A stretch of DNA of 60,000 bases from positions 26,848,001 to 26,908,000 of the forward strand of contig OU612072.1 of NCBI GenBank assembly GCA_914767715.1. Reading direction: 5' to 3'. The position numbers were made by a program, and so were the translations under genes. The notes under the pieces were generated by a model. That model saw only the letters and a list, made by a program, of their open reading frames with translations, searched no databases and had not been told where the DNA came from. Positions 13,101 to 24,800 of this stretch are shown piece by piece (position 1 is the first letter of the stretch; every line of letters starts with the position of its first letter). Source of the DNA: Membranipora membranacea (Eukaryota; Bryozoa; Gymnolaemata; Cheilostomatida; Membraniporidae).

Positions 13101-13930
13101 CCTGTAGAGTTAGCAGGTCATCAAACCGCACGCTGCTCACCTGAATGTGACCTTTTCATGTTGATTAGGCTCATCTTTTTCCCATATAAGAGCGACATCA
13201 TCCGGACGACTCTCTGCATGTCTGTCAACACAGTTATCTAAAACCGAAACCTGAAAACTACTGCAGCAGATCGATGTACACACCTATTATGTGAGTGCCC
13301 CTATGTGCGGCGGGTAAAAATTGAGATTAGATGGTATTAAAAAAGTGGCATGTTAAATGCAAGTAACAGACATTTAGCAAGAGCTTAAAAGTGTATATAT
13401 CAATATTGGATGATGTATGATAAGTTACCCCTGCTGACTGAACCTTAACTTGTAGCCTAATTTTGCAGCACCATTTCATGTACTGGCAGTTGCATATGTA
13501 TGAGCTTCAAACTTGAGTCTGCAAACATCATAGTAGAGTGGTAGAACAGAATAGTCTACAGTGACTGTGAGTAACAGTTAGGTCTACAATGTCTGCAAGG
13601 TCAATGTGTCAATCCCACAAGCAATACATTTAAACACATACCAGCTATATTGAGCTTTCCATTTAGAAACCAAGAAAATTTCCCCTCCTCCATTTGGCAA
13701 TCCTGCACCTTATGAAACTCCTGCATCCATCTTATCCTGGACTTGGCAAGTGTTCCCCAAAATATATCTGGATTTGTCCTGCTCAATTCTTGCAGCTTTT
13801 CATGGCTTGAATTGTCAAACCCTTGGAAACCAGAAGCAGTTGATGCATATCTTGCCAGTGCATGAGGCTTGCTGGCTGCTCTACTGAGCAATCTATGGCC
13901 CAAAGCTGCATATTTAGCAGACTTTATCAT
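1166..13930 (-). CDS. ACSS1: Acetyl-CoA synthetase, mitochondrial (ACSS1-like), 14 exons, 669 aa
   Basis: The enzyme activates acetate (family knowledge: acetate + ATP + CoA to acetyl-CoA + AMP + PPi), probably in the mitochondrial matrix. Exons in gene order are 13642-13930, 13141-13237, 12545-12744, 11886-12061, 11012-11164, 10125-10272, 8662-8745, 7478-7624, 6870-6985, 5201-5324, 4212-4339, 3349-3412, 1504-1625 and 1166-1327. All have GT-AG borders and matching phases, totalling 2010 nt. The first ~38 residues are rich in Arg, Lys, Ala and Ser with no acidic residue, a matrix-targeting presequence; I chose the ATG at 13930 for this reason. Key motifs are the P-loop [10 protein letters not shown] (279-288), acetate-pocket DTWWQTE (426-432), GRTDDVIN (532-539) and the catalytic lysine in TRSGK (K628). 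Length and wording ([29 protein letters not shown]) fit ACSS1 better than cytosolic ACSS2. Exon 2 must use the acceptor ending GGTTTTAG, because the CAG a few bases earlier breaks the frame. Confidence 0.95.
1431..1470. repeat. Short tandem repeat GACGGCCCATA
   Basis: Three to four imperfect copies of an 11-bp unit (GACGGCCCATA) lie in the last ACSS1 intron, between exons 1504-1625 and 1166-1327. Confidence 0.6.
1776..2150. repeat. 18-bp minisatellite, about 20 copies
   Basis: The unit GTTACATGAGACGAGCGG is repeated almost without change, with shortened GTTACATGAGAAGG variants at both ends. It lies in the ACSS1 intron between exons 3349-3412 and 1504-1625, about 150 bp before the acceptor. 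Because the unit is 18 bp it keeps a plus-strand reading frame open (MRRAGY repeats), but there is no sign that this is coding. Confidence 0.9.
2650..3035 (+). mobile_element. Degraded 3' end of a non-LTR retrotransposon
   Basis: Translation of the plus strand gives a broken stretch resembling the extreme C-terminus of CR1/RTE-like reverse transcriptases (a [15 protein letters not shown]-like end), followed by a short untranslated tail ending in ATCTTATCTTATC repeats. It lies antisense in an ACSS1 intron. No catalytic part remains. The assignment rests on pattern memory and needs a protein search. Confidence 0.45.
3425..3515. repeat. TA/GTAT-rich simple sequence
   Basis: Low-complexity ATAAATAAATA and TATATATCTATGTATACATATATATATG runs lie just upstream, in gene sense, of ACSS1 exon 3349-3412. 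Confidence 0.6.
4021..4237. repeat. 44-bp minisatellite made of an exon end plus its splice donor, 5 copies
   Basis: Copies start at 4021, 4065, 4109, 4153 and 4197. On the minus (gene) strand each unit contains the last ~27 coding bases of ACSS1 exon 4212-4339 ([10 protein letters not shown] region), its GTAAGT donor and about 15 bp of intron. The last copy is the functional exon end; the other four lie downstream in the intron, each with the same donor. Confidence 0.9.
4340..4790. repeat. AATACAAGT-type degenerate minisatellite next to a splice acceptor
   Basis: About 450 bp of short TAATACAATACA-type units directly precede (in gene sense) ACSS1 exon 4212-4339. Some units also carry copies of the acceptor and exon start: the block AGTAATACCCTACAGGACA recurs near 4653-4675, and GAGAAGTAATA-like pieces recur near 4445, 4545 and 4770. 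The array therefore appears to include duplicated exon-edge sequence. Confidence 0.75.
5345..5921. repeat. 55-bp minisatellite, about 10 copies
   Basis: The unit is 55 bp (recurring landmarks TGTGTGACAGGTGGAGGGGG and GAGTTTCTCCCCCTG). It begins about 20 bp upstream, in gene sense, of ACSS1 exon 5201-5324. On the gene strand each unit reads CCCCCTCCACCTGTCACACAG, a pyrimidine tract plus CAG that resembles a 3' splice site. Confidence 0.9.
6130..6195. repeat. ACACAGAT / TTCACAG short repeats
   Basis: Short tandem and interleaved copies of CACAGATA and CAGTTCA lie inside the ACSS1 intron between exons 6870-6985 and 5201-5324. Confidence 0.6.
6283..6633. repeat. 19-bp GC-rich minisatellite, about 18 copies
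   Basis: The unit ACACCCGAGGGTGCTGGGG occurs with two recurrent variants (GGCACCC and GCATGGGG). CACCCGAGGGTG is self-complementary, so each unit can form a small hairpin. The plus strand has a GGGG run in every unit. Three units make 57 bp, so all frames stay open on both strands, which produces spurious reading frames. The array is intronic in ACSS1. Confidence 0.9.
6640..6795. mobile_element. tRNA-derived SINE heads, opposed pair
   Basis: On the minus strand, 6735 to 6655 carries a tRNA-like 5' end: an A-box-like TGGCGCAAATGGTTAGCGC and a B-box-like GAGTTGGAATCCC. From about 6745 on the plus strand a second, truncated head begins (GAGATGGCGCACTCGGTTAACGCG). Neither folds as a full tRNA. 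I read them as SINE fragments inserted head to head in an ACSS1 intron. Confidence 0.55.
7772..8470. mobile_element. 699-bp foldback element (hAT-like ends)
   Basis: The two halves are inverted copies of each other (about 7772-8090 and 8150-8470) around a short unique centre. The ends are CAGAGTAAGGATA and its complement, fitting the CAGRG start common in hAT elements. An 11-bp direct repeat TGAATATATCA flanks it (7761-7771 and 8471-8481); a hAT target duplication is normally 8 bp, so part of the match may be chance. No transposase is present. It lies in the ACSS1 intron between exons 8662-8745 and 7478-7624. Confidence 0.8.
9085..10138. repeat. About 28-bp minisatellite carrying a splice donor, roughly 35-40 copies
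   Basis: On the gene strand the unit reads TTACCCTAATCCAG followed by GTATGTGTGTAC, with variants. The first unit is the true end of ACSS1 exon 10125-10272 (codons for YPNP then the donor). All further copies lie in the intron and most keep CAG|GTATGT or a close variant. The array covers about 1 kb and is about 80-95% self-similar by eye. Confidence 0.9.
10912..11010. repeat. 14-bp minisatellite starting at a splice donor
   Basis: On the gene strand the intron after exon 11012-11164 begins GTAAGTGTACAAGTGTAAGTG and continues as repeats of GTGTAAGTGTACAA. The donor GTAAGTG is itself the repeated element, so at least six near-identical donors follow the real one. Confidence 0.85.
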
Positions 13931-14945
13931 GTTATTAAGGACTAAAATGATGTACCCTAAGTACTTATTTATTATGAGTCCCTTAGCAGGAATATCCAAA
14001 GTGAAACAACACATGTTACTCTATTTCCGGTGTTTCGTTTTGAAGATACAACATCTACAGCCAGTCCACTAAATCTCTTCACATTTCACTTCCTGTTTTA
14101 AAATGTTCCAACACACAGAATTATAACATCAAATTGGTACATGAATGAATACCTGTCCTAGCCAGTTGTGTGGCACAGGCAAAGCGGTAGCTAGTACTAC
14201 CTAAACAAATATATTATCTGTATTGTGTAAGACCAACTTCTGTGACACACTTATATCCATATCTTCAGAGGAACAAAAAAATCAAGGAATAAAATAGGTG
14301 AGGTGCTGTTTTTACTTTTTATGTACTTGTTACTTGTATGTGTTGTGTATTGTTAGTACTGTAACTGTTTGTTAATAATTGTGTGTGTCATTCAAAATCA
14401 AATGAGTTTCTTTTCCCAACCAAGTCCTGTTCATGGAATGAATCCTTCTCCTCTTTAAAGCCATCATGCCCTGCATAAAAGCAATCACCAAAACTATTCC
14501 TGCTTAGACTTTTAGTTACTATCCATTCACACTGACTTAGTTAGGCCGATGGTGTGGGTAAAATTGTGGGGTAGCCGGTGTGTTGGCTCTGATTCACTCC
14601 TCCCAGACAATCAGAGCCAGAGGGGTCCATAAAACTCTATTCAGGTATCATTTTATATCAATTGTGTCACTCTGACTCTCACCTCTAAATAACATCCTAA
14701 CTATAGCTCATGGAAGTCCAAGTTACGATCAAATCAAAAGAGTGATGGGTAGGTAGGTTCCTTTTAATCCTTGGGTGATCAAGGTGTGTCTGCCTACTCT
14801 TTATGTAACCATAGACTGTAGGCGACTCACTCTTCCTTCACCATAGATCATTGTTCTAAACTCTTCCCTCATATTTTCTCAGGTACAAACTGAAGACAGA
14901 CACACCTGGCTCGTATTTGACTCGGAGACCACCCACAGTTTATCG
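13931..14945. promoter_or_regulatory. Intergenic region between divergent ACSS1 and LYSMD1-like genes
   Basis: About 1 kb separates the two start codons, which face away from each other, so the promoters and any 5' untranslated exons of both genes must lie here or in unseen exons. A possible acceptor (TATTTTCTCAG) ends at about 14881, 65 bp before the LysM start codon, so that gene may have an upstream non-coding exon. I cannot point to a specific core promoter. Confidence 0.4.
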
Positions 14946-17302
14946 ATGAGTGGAGCGAGGAGTAGTCCCACCTCGTCTCTGCTCAGCTCTAAGCAGCGAG
15001 GATATGGAGCTGCTGTACCGAGTAGTGGCCTAGCCGGGACGTCCCGTCCAACTCAACCCATACACACCATCACACATAGGCTCTCTAAATCAGACAGCTT
15101 AAATAGTCTAGCAGTCAAATACGACACAACAATAGCTGACATCAAACGAGCCAATAAACTGTGGAATAGTGAGAGCTTGAGTTTGCGGACTGACGTTTAT
15201 ATTCCAGTATATAATCTAACTAATGGTTCTTCCTCTAGTAACTCTCCTGATGTAGCGCTGATAGACTGCTCCGTCGAGGTAGCTATGATTGACCGCTCGG
15301 ATATTCTCCCCTCGCGGCCGGCCGGTGGAGATACATGTATAGCTAATCGTGACAATGTTAGCCAATCGGACTTCTTTACAAAGTTTGACAAGTCGCTTAG
15401 CGCTATAAGAAAAAAAGTGGACAACCAATCATCAAGCTCTTTACAGTAAGTATAACTTATGTAGCCTCAATCGTCCGACTCCATAAATAATCGGTTAGTC
15501 ACAAAGATAGGGATATAAGAGCTGTAAATAGGGATATAAGAGCTGTAAATAGGGATATAAGAGCTGTAAATAGGGATATAAGAGCTGTAAATAGGGATAT
15601 AAGAGCTGTAAATAGGGATATAAGATATAAGATATAAGATATAAGAGCTGTAAAAGGGGTTTTGTGGCTTCCTATTCTTTAACAGCCGTCTGGAATCCCA
15701 CGAAACGCTGCTTGGCAGCAGCTGCTTGGCAGCAGCTGCTTGGCAGCAGCTGTTAAGCCCTGATAATAAATCGGTACTGTAGTTTTGATTCTGAAGTCAC
15801 AGACACAATCCTGGTAATATTATGCCTTGAGTTATTTACTCAGATCTGACAATCTGCCTGTCAGCCTAGGTACCCAGCAGTTAAACTTTAGAATATCATC
15901 TGTCTACCAGCTTTTACTTCTCCTGCTGAAAGTTAATATTATATTGATGATGCGTTTATTTTACCCACATATTGGTCTATAATAGACATTCTGCTCATTA
16001 CTGTAATGTTCTAATCAACAGTAAGTTGGTATTACAGCTGCTGTTGATGGCTTTAATAGTTCATTCATATCCAACATAATAGTAAGGTTTAGTCCCGATC
16101 ATCATTTGAATTCATTTGTATCAAGTGATTGAGTTTTTCTGGGTCCAATGTACTTCTGCACTTTTCGCCTGATTTCCGTGTCTGTGCTGGACTGAATAAG
16201 ACTAGATGAGAGAATTTTTTTGAGATGGACCGCAATCCTACAGTACCAATCCTACAGTACACAGGATAATCCGACAGTACCAATCCTACAGTACACAGGA
16301 TAATCATCACTAACATGTGACTTTACCAAACTTAACCAGAGGTCATGTGACCTGATAGAAGTCATGTGTTGGTTACTAACTAACTAACAGCTGATGCTAA
16401 CTCCTCTAATTATAACAGATGATAAGATTAGAGACACCCTGATTGTACCAGCACTTGTTGGCTGTAGGCTGGTAGACCTATCGTACATGTGATGGCCTAC
16501 ATGTGATGGCCTACATGTGGTGATTAGGGTCTCACACAGTTTAATGACCCCATTAGTTCATAGATGAGAGAAAACAAGCCACAAAATGTGACGACTGATT
16601 TATGTTTGGCACACATGTAAATCGATCATAGATAAAACTTGGTAAAGTAAGACCAGGAACTAAGTTCTGGCCTGCTCCTCACTACCAGCCAATGTGACCT
16701 TTCTATGGACATCAGATATCAAATATATTTGGGCAGATTATATCAGAACAAAAGGCTGTTACGTAATAAACAAAATCTGGTAATAGCTTCCCTGGGTATT
16801 AGTGTTATAGTATTAGCCTTTTTTATACAGATATGAGTTTGTCTTTGATGATGACAGAATAAACTATCATCATACCACAGAGTGTATACAGGTGTATACC
16901 TCACCACAGAGTAAGGACATCCTTATTCTGTGCTCTTATCATACCGTCATTGCTATGCTGGTCCGGGTCATTTTTCCGTAGAACTCTGACCTGTCGGTAC
17001 TAGGGGACAATCCCCACTATTATCAGGATTCCTTCACACCACATAACTCACATTATCGCTGATTATTTTACAGGTATTTGGATAACGATGAGGATGAGTT
17101 ATATAACTCTACTCAGCTCCGCCCGCCCCCGCAGTCATACTCAGATAGAAACGGTAAATCTAAGTCTAAGCGCTCATCTACAGGCAGCAGATCCTCCAGT
17201 GATGATGTAAAAACTACACCCGAACCAATAATCAGATCTAAGGCTAAGAAGCGGTTAGAGCAACATGAGAAGCGCCAGAACGAGGAGCTGTTCCAGTTGT
17301 AA
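14946..17302 (+). CDS. LYSMD1: LysM-domain protein, LYSMD1/LYSMD2-like, 2 exons, 242 aa
   Basis: Exons are 14946-15445 and 17074-17302 (729 nt). The intron splits a Gln codon with a GTAAGT donor and TTTTACAG acceptor. A Ser-rich N-terminus with RGYGA resembles the RSYGS motif of the animal LYSMD1/2 group. One LysM domain spans about 42-88, with the family core IKRANKLW and YIPV. A SDFFTKFDKSLSAIRKKV segment matches the conserved S-D-F-L-x-x-x-D block of LYSMD1/2, and the C-terminus EELFQL resembles the EDEIFKL end of LYSMD1. There is no signal peptide or membrane span, so it is predicted cytosolic. Function in animals is poorly defined; LysM usually binds GlcNAc polymers, but that is not shown here. 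LYSMD1 versus LYSMD2 is not certain. Confidence 0.85.
15500..15655. repeat. 21-bp minisatellite, about 6 copies
   Basis: The unit AGGGATATAAGAGCTGTAAAT starts about 55 bp after the donor of LYSMD1-like exon 1 and ends in a run of GATATAA. Confidence 0.9.
15708..15756. repeat. 15-bp palindromic repeat, 3 copies
   Basis: Three copies of CTGCTTGGCAGCAG; each copy is nearly self-complementary (CTGC...GCAG). It is intronic. Confidence 0.8.
16228..16310. repeat. Tandem duplication CAATCCTACAGTACACAGGATAAT
   Basis: About two and a half copies of a 30-35-bp unit containing CCTACAGTAC lie in the LYSMD1-like intron. A triple TACATGTGATGGCC repeat lies nearby at 16480-16520, and a small inverted repeat CACAGAGTAAGGA/TCCTTATTCTGTG at about 16902-16942 resembles the end of the 7772-8470 foldback element. 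Confidence 0.65.
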
Positions 17303-18895
17303 CACAGGCTATATATACTGACGTTCAGTAGTTAGCTTATAATGATTTAACTTGTCTCTCAGCTTGTTATAATCAGTCTGATATTAGACTCGCTATATGA
17401 TAACAAGGTCTGTGCTAAGGTATGACCCTGTATGTGCTACAAGCAAGTATTAGCCCTCTTCTCACACTGAATTTTTTTTCAAATCTTTTAACGATGGACG
17501 ACGTTGCGCTCCCCAGCTGTCACCATATTCTGCTTTATAGAGACTTCCTCTTTGTGCACCTCTGATATTATTCTATAAACTAAATAGCTGCGGTTCTCTG
17601 TCTGCGGTTCTCTGTCTGCGGTTCTCTGTCTGCGGTTCTCTGTCTGCGGTTCTCTGTCTGCGGTTCTCTGTCTGCGGTTCTCTGTCTGCGGTTCTCTGTC
17701 TGCGGTTCTCTGTCTGCGGTTCTCTGTCTGCGGTTCTCTGTCTGCGGTTCTGTCTGTGATGATGATGGACACCTAATCTGGACTTGTTCGTAGTCTGAGG
17801 TACTCAGGTTAGTAGAGTACAAGTAGCCGCAGCACAGATTCCTTATTTAAGTCGGTTCCCGGTCTTTTGAGTCCTCCCACCTCCCCCGATAAACACAATC
17901 CTTCCTTGCCACCATCATACTAACATCTCGTTACATGTTTATGTAATAGGACTAAATCTCCTGCTGATTTTAAACACTCCAGTCACCTGAAGATCTGTTT
18001 TCACTTTTCTATGACTCGACGTTATTCTTACTTAACACGACCAAATCTTAATCTAAAGCTGAACTTTACCTGCTCTGTTACCTGCTCTGTTACCTGCTCT
18101 GTTAACTTACTATCTCATGTACATGACGTTACGTTTTATCTCTTACTGGCCAGTTTTCTGATAAACAGTAATTTTGACTAAATATTGACACAGAGTGACA
18201 CATGATATGGTACACATTACCCCAGTTCCTTGATTGACGCACAGTTTTATTCTGTAGACTATTCAAGTACATCGAAATAAATTAATATATATTATTAAAA
18301 TTTGTATTACTTTTTTTTCAGATTCGCACTAAATATAATGAACACTTTATGAAGAGCTCAAATAATGTAGTTCAAACTGTTTCGTGTATGAAATGATAGG
18401 AAAAGGATCACGTGGAAATATTGTTTGTAATGTTTCTCCTTGGTTTGAAATATTTCTCTGATCTCAAGGATCATTAAATAATGATGCTGACATCTTATTA
18501 GTTTTGAGATATTCAGGGCTGTTGTTTATTCAGAAAAATTATGTCAAAAGTTGTCTGCTCTGGGTGTAAAGACTGATAACTCCTTATAGATGGCTTGTTG
18601 GCAATGTGGGCGTGGTTTCATTTGAGGTAGTCCAAGAACTGCTCCTGCACCACATTGATCTTCATAGACATATCAATACTATCACACCAATCAGTCATTA
18701 TGTGTGCTGTGTCTATTCAATGCATACATTGGTCTAGTTACAATCATTTGTTTACAGTTTGCCATGGAATCCATGTGACAAAAAATGAAGTAAAGTAAAG
18801 TAGTAACTTGACAATACTAGTATTGTTTATCAAAGTTGCAAATCTTGTCACAGCATTAAAGAAACTGCCCAGTCTGACCCACAGCCTGGTGAACC
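17303..18895. other. Intergenic region with 3' UTR and a minisatellite
   Basis: An AATAAA at 18276-18281 could be the poly(A) signal of the LYSMD1-like gene if its 3' UTR is about 1 kb long. A short GCTCTGTTACCT triplication is at 18066-18105. No further gene is recognised. Confidence 0.5.
17586..17752. repeat. 14-bp minisatellite TGCGGTTCTCTGTC, about 12 copies
   Basis: The array is near-perfect. It keeps minus-strand frames open as repeats of QTENRRQRTADREP, which are artefacts of the 14-bp period rather than protein-coding sequence. Confidence 0.9.
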
Positions 18896-21800
18896 ATGGG
18901 CTGTGCTGCTTCTAGTGAATCTGTGGTTGTTGACAGTAAGTTACTCACTAAATTGATCTATTTTTTCCTTCATTTGTTCAGTGTTGTCAGCAGGAGTCTT
19001 TTCAGGTCTTCTCTCCTGTTTATAAGACATTGTCATAGTAAAATCTGCTTTACTTGCCACACAGTATACTCACATTCAGCATCAATCGTCCTTTTGCATA
19101 TAATCTTTGGCTTCGCGTATTGGAGAGAGTACTTCGAGTAAAAGGGGCAGGCAGGGCCTCTCAACTTATTTACTTACATTATTTTGCTATCATCAGTTCT
19201 CAAAGGACACCCAATGAACGGTTGTATGCGAGGATTATTTTTAGGCTCATCAGGCCATTTTGAGGCACTATAGGACAGTCATAAGGTGCTGTGATGTTCA
19301 CACTCAGATCATCTTTGGCCGTCCAGGATGATATTGTCTGCCAAATAAGGACTGGCCTGGCCATAGATCTTAGGATATACACATTACAGTCAATTTGTAA
19401 AGTTGCCTTACGGATTTGAGCAAGAGCCGATTACTCGTTGGTTAGGTTAGAGTATCAAACACTCAATTATGAACCAGCTAACCTGAAATGTTGGTGAAAC
19501 TAGATGTGAGCTGTCTGTGTCATCTATTGTCTCATGTTTGAAACTTTTTATAATGCCCGGTGTACTGTGTCAATCAATCGAACGATCATCATGTGACTCA
19601 AAGTCATCTTGGTGAGTTTCACTCGCTTTTGTTCTTTCTAGCAAATAGCAAAAGTCTACCTAAAGCATAGAATTATGTCATCGGTCGGTTAAAATTAGAG
19701 AAATGCGTTGTCTCAACAGTATTTAGTTGCAACATTGATACTGTTGTTGTTAGGAGAATTTGTGTAATTAATTAACTTTTAATGCGAATTGAACCTTCTA
19801 AAACCGAAGAATAACTTACTGTGATATCAGCATTGAAACTTAAAATGTAATTTAATGCTCAAACGTTGCTCGGATTGATGGTCACAGTATTTTATTGTCA
19901 GGGCTTCTACTATCAGCACTCAACCATCAAAATAGTTTAAGCTAAACAATCTTTTTTAAGCAATTGTCTTTGATAATCTACAACTTTAATGATGATTTAC
20001 TGGCTACTGTTCGTGAATTACTGTCATGAAATTAAAGTTCAAAAATATAATTTATTGCAAATATAAAACTGTCACATACAAGAATAGAACTTGAAACCCT
20101 CTATTTAGACAATGTCCTTATACCAGGAGAGTTAACCAATGAATGAAGTAACACTCATGCCTTTCCTTCACATAACTATGATTGTTATAATAAAGATCCC
20201 ATAATATATATTTAATTATTCCCACAAATAATTATGCTCTCAGATTTCCACAAAAAAATGCTGGAATTGAATCTGATATAAAACAGATAGTTTATCTGCA
20301 TAAAACACAGGAAATATCTCTTACTCAAACAAGGATCTGCTAATCTCTGCCAGTCGCTGTCCATTTATTTCTCCTTATTTTTCCTATTTTAGATCGGTCT
20401 GGATTGAAGTATGACTGTATGCTACAAAAATGGTGCAGTAAGTTATAACTATACTTGTCGGAATCGTGATAATTTCAATACTTATAACTGTTTAGGCATT
20501 ATTTGTGGCATATACCACCCTCCCTGATACCACTGGGGGTGGGAGGATGTGGTTTATCCTGTTTTTATTAGCTGTTCCCACCTGTATCCAATCACCATCA
20601 TGTATTCATATGTACAGTCTGTATCAGTGATTGTTTGGAAGTTACCATTTCTTGTGACAATGATGTCATGAGCCATTATGACCTTGAGGGTTTAATGTTG
20701 CAGAAAGTAGCCCATGTTAAACACTGAGATGTTAACTCATTGAGACTACCCAGATATGACATGCAGTGTTCTGAGTGACTGGAAACTGATGGGAACTGAG
20801 TTCCCACAAAAAAATATAGAGGGGGAACCTTAAGAACACAGTTCCTGCTGGATTTCGTCCAAAAACATTGTGAAGTTGTCTCTTTTGACCAGATATCAAT
20901 CATACTATTTCACATCCATATTTCAACATAATTTGATCAGGAAAATGCCAAACATTTTCAAAATGATTTTCAACCCAGAGAGTAGAGCACCCCCAAAGAA
21001 AAAAGTCCATTTAGACCACTGATTGCAAATATATGAATCTTGCACCTGCATCACACAACTTTGTAAGTTTTGGTGACAGCATCGCTTTACCCTCACTGAT
21101 CAAGAAAACTTGATAGAACTCTAGCTAGTATTTATCTGACTTTTACAGAAGGTTGGAAGGACGTTTATGTTCAGGTCTATAAAGACTCTGAGATTTACTG
21201 GTATAACAAAAAGGGTGACAACTACGCAATCGGTAAAGTCGTACTAAAGGTAATCTCTACACTGCACTACAATAATCACAGTTAGACAAAAGGTCTTTTA
21301 TTCTATCAACAGATTAGTCTCTTGTAATAATTTCATTTACAATGATCTAATTTTGTACAAAGCGGCTCAGTGACGGTAAAAAATTTCACAATCCGTCATT
21401 TCATTATCAGACTGACATTTATGATCCACTTCCTGAGAGACTCCCAAAATAGATTCCGGATTGGGCAACCTCAATCCACAAAATTAGGTTAGGAAAATAC
21501 AATCCAATATTGCACGTGAAGCCCAGAACTGTCAAACTGATCAGTTTGGAATCTGTCATGAACATGTCCTTGGGGATACCAAAAGATGCATTCTGGGATA
21601 CTCTCCATCAACCAATGGAAGTTTTCTCTCCGGATTTGTCTGAAAATTTGGGAGGGATCAAATGTTGTCATGTTTGATTAACACCTAGAAGAGCCTGACA
21701 GTATCCTGAGTAGAGCTTCCTTCCACAACAACACCGTATCAAATCATAAAGACATTATCCATTAATTCCATTTTTCTCGATCACTTGGAGTTTTCTTTGT

Positions 21801-24800
21801 TTCATGCAATTGTTGATTTTTTAAGCCTAGACATTGAATGCATTACACGCAATCCCATCAACAATTGATGGTTATGGTTAAGTCTCGACGCTCTACTGTG
21901 ATTAAGTATCTATACCTTTATAGAAAGTAGCACAGTTCCTGGCGGTCGGACCGTACGCAGATAGGATGCCTAACAGACCCACCCTACCTTCAGGAGGTCA
22001 GATTGATTATTTGATAGCTTTCCCAGATTATCCTAGTCGTGACGCTCCAGTTAACTGGCTTCTACTCAAGAATGACAATCAACTAGGGTGAGTACTAGAC
22101 CAAGTTTAACTTATCATAAGTTTGAACATAAGTTTAGACACAAGTTTAACTCAAGTGGTAGAAAATAAAAACAAAAGGTCTGCCTGTATTGGGAGATGTC
22201 CCCCTCCATTGATAAGCCTCGGCAGGTAAAACTTAATCTAGGTAAGAGCACAAAGTAACTAGGGTAAGTACACCACATAATCACTACATCCATTTCCTAG
22301 ACAGCTAGGCGAGTGCAAACTTCAGACATCCGGTATTTATGGCCCTGTAAATTAAACCTAGAGCACAGGTCCATACTCTCATCAAACAGACCTCAGCTTA
22401 CAAAGGTAAAAAACTAATCTGTTGGCCTTTACCTGTGGACGGTATCGGCTCTCCTTATTTCATGTTTGAACCATTTGGCACAATAGAGTTGCCCCCTTTC
22501 TACTGACATTTTCGGTCAATTGAGCGGAAGCAAATCCAGCACTGACAAAACGAATCAAACTTGATCTAGACTCTAGACTCTCCTGATGCTCTTCTTATCA
22601 AGACTCTGATTATCAGATTGGTGACAGACAAGACATCTCTTTATTGAACCTAAAGGAAGCATGGGCCAAACCCATATAATGGTCCTTAGAGAACCAGTCA
22701 TCCATGTGTTTGAGCTAGCTCTCATTTTCCATGTAAGCGAATACTGCATAATACAAGATAACCAAGGGCTTTTCTTATTTTTACGTAATAACGTCTGTCT
22801 TTATTTTGTAGTCAATTGATGAGTGCCTTCTGTACTGTGGTAAGTTGAGATTTACTGAAGTTTTAATTATCATTCCCAAAATGAAACTACAAATCTGGGA
22901 ACTTTACCTCATCTGAAAGGTTCTGTCTAAATGTAATCGACAATGTATATCTCTGAAATTGCCGATGAAAGCATATTTGAGAATGAGCTGGTATTCCTGT
23001 ATTATTAGGCTAATGGTGCATTGTGGGATTTGTGAAGCAGAAGCCTAAGGTCTAGACATTCCTAGCTTTAGATCAACTAAACACCACCTGCATAGTATCG
23101 TATATAATACCTGTATCAACATGTCTTTGGGAACATAGGCAGAGACACACGAAAAAATAACGCATTGTACTATACTATGCCTTTTGCCAGTTATTAGACA
23201 GGGATTTGATCCATTATTTTGGCTCAGTTGTACTAAGGTTCACCCCAATCTGTATAACCAGGACACCGATAGCGTATTTTTATGTAAATACCGTATATTA
23301 ATTTGTAACATATTGATTAGTGTGATTTGATTTTTAGCTACCTCCTCCACCTAAACAGAGGCCACCGCAACGGCCTCAGCAACCACAGGGCGGGCACGGA
23401 GGACCACCCCCGCCCTATGGATCAACTGCAGCACCTCCTGCCTATCAAGCTCAGGCTATGCCACAACAAGGCTACAACATGAACCAGATGGGTAAGTAGC
23501 AACACCCCCCCCCCTCCCACTCGTTACTATTTGCATATACTTCCATTTTGATGAGAGTTTTCTCAATAGGATATTTTCCCTAATAGTAATACTGATAGTT
23601 ACTAACATCATTGGCATGAGTGAAATGGATCAGATTTAATAATATTTTGTACAACTAGAAGCTTGTCAATGTGGTTTGCGTGAAGGGTAAATGCTGCGCT
23701 GGCAGAAGTAGGTGAAATGCAACAAGAGTATATCTGTTTAAATGGATTTGGGATGACAAACTAGGGGATATTACAATTTCAGTTTCTGTGACCTATCTTC
23801 AACGTTAACCCTGATCAACACCTTTAAGTGGGCCGGCCTTAGGTTCTGTTTCTACCCTTTATGTGTTACAGCTGAATCTAGCTCCAATTCTAGTAATGGT
23901 GGTAAGCTAGCCTGTATGTGTGAGGTGGGGGCGGGTTTAAACCCCCATCCACCCCACTCTACCCATCCAGGCATCTGCAAAATAATTGTGAAAATCGATA
24001 ATGTAGTGTTGATTATATTGAATTGGTAAGCTAGATTTAGCTGCAGCTTGTAATTGTCAGATAAATTTATAACATGCCCAACTTAGCAGTGCACAGGTCT
24101 ACTCCAAAGCCTGGGACTTTGGCAATGTTTGACTGCCCCCCTCAGCGTAAGATACGTGAAACAGTGAAACCATCAGATCACTTTGACTTTCCCAAAAAGT
24201 ACTGCAGCAACATTTTTTTTAGCTTCAAACTAGCTGATCTGTTTTTCCGAAGCAAACTCTTAACTTCACAGTTAAGATCATGTATGTTTTCATGTATGTT
24301 TTTAAAGTTAAACTTTTATTGTCAATAGGAGGCTACCCACCACAGCAGCAACACGGAGGTTACCCACCACAGCAGCAGGGTGGGTACAGGCCGCCCCCTC
24401 ACCAGCAACAGAATAGAGTCTATCCTCAGCAACAGGGGGGCGGAGGAGGTGGCACCACAGTTATAGTACAGGATAGAGGAAGGAGGCATAGTGGTGGATC
24501 TCTGGATGGATTAGCTGCCGGTGAGTCTTACTGTATGATGTCACAGCCAGCCCTTAGTGATGTCACAGCCAGCCCTTAGTGATGTCACAGCCAGCCCTTA
24601 GTGATGTCACAGCCAGCCCTTAGTGATGTCACAGCCTGCCCTTAGTGATGTCACAGTCAGCCCTTAGTGATGTCACAGTCAGCCCTTAGTGATGTCACAG
24701 CCAGCCCTTAGTGATGTCACAGCCAGCCCTAAGTGATGTCACAGTCAGCCCTTAGTGATGATTGGGTATCCATACAAGCGTGATCGCCTTCCCGGACACC

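Noticed and set aside
17488-17822. QTENRRQRTAD repeat proteins on the minus strand; possible CRISPR-like array
   Set aside because: The 14-bp units are contiguous with no spacers, so it is a minisatellite, not CRISPR and not coding.
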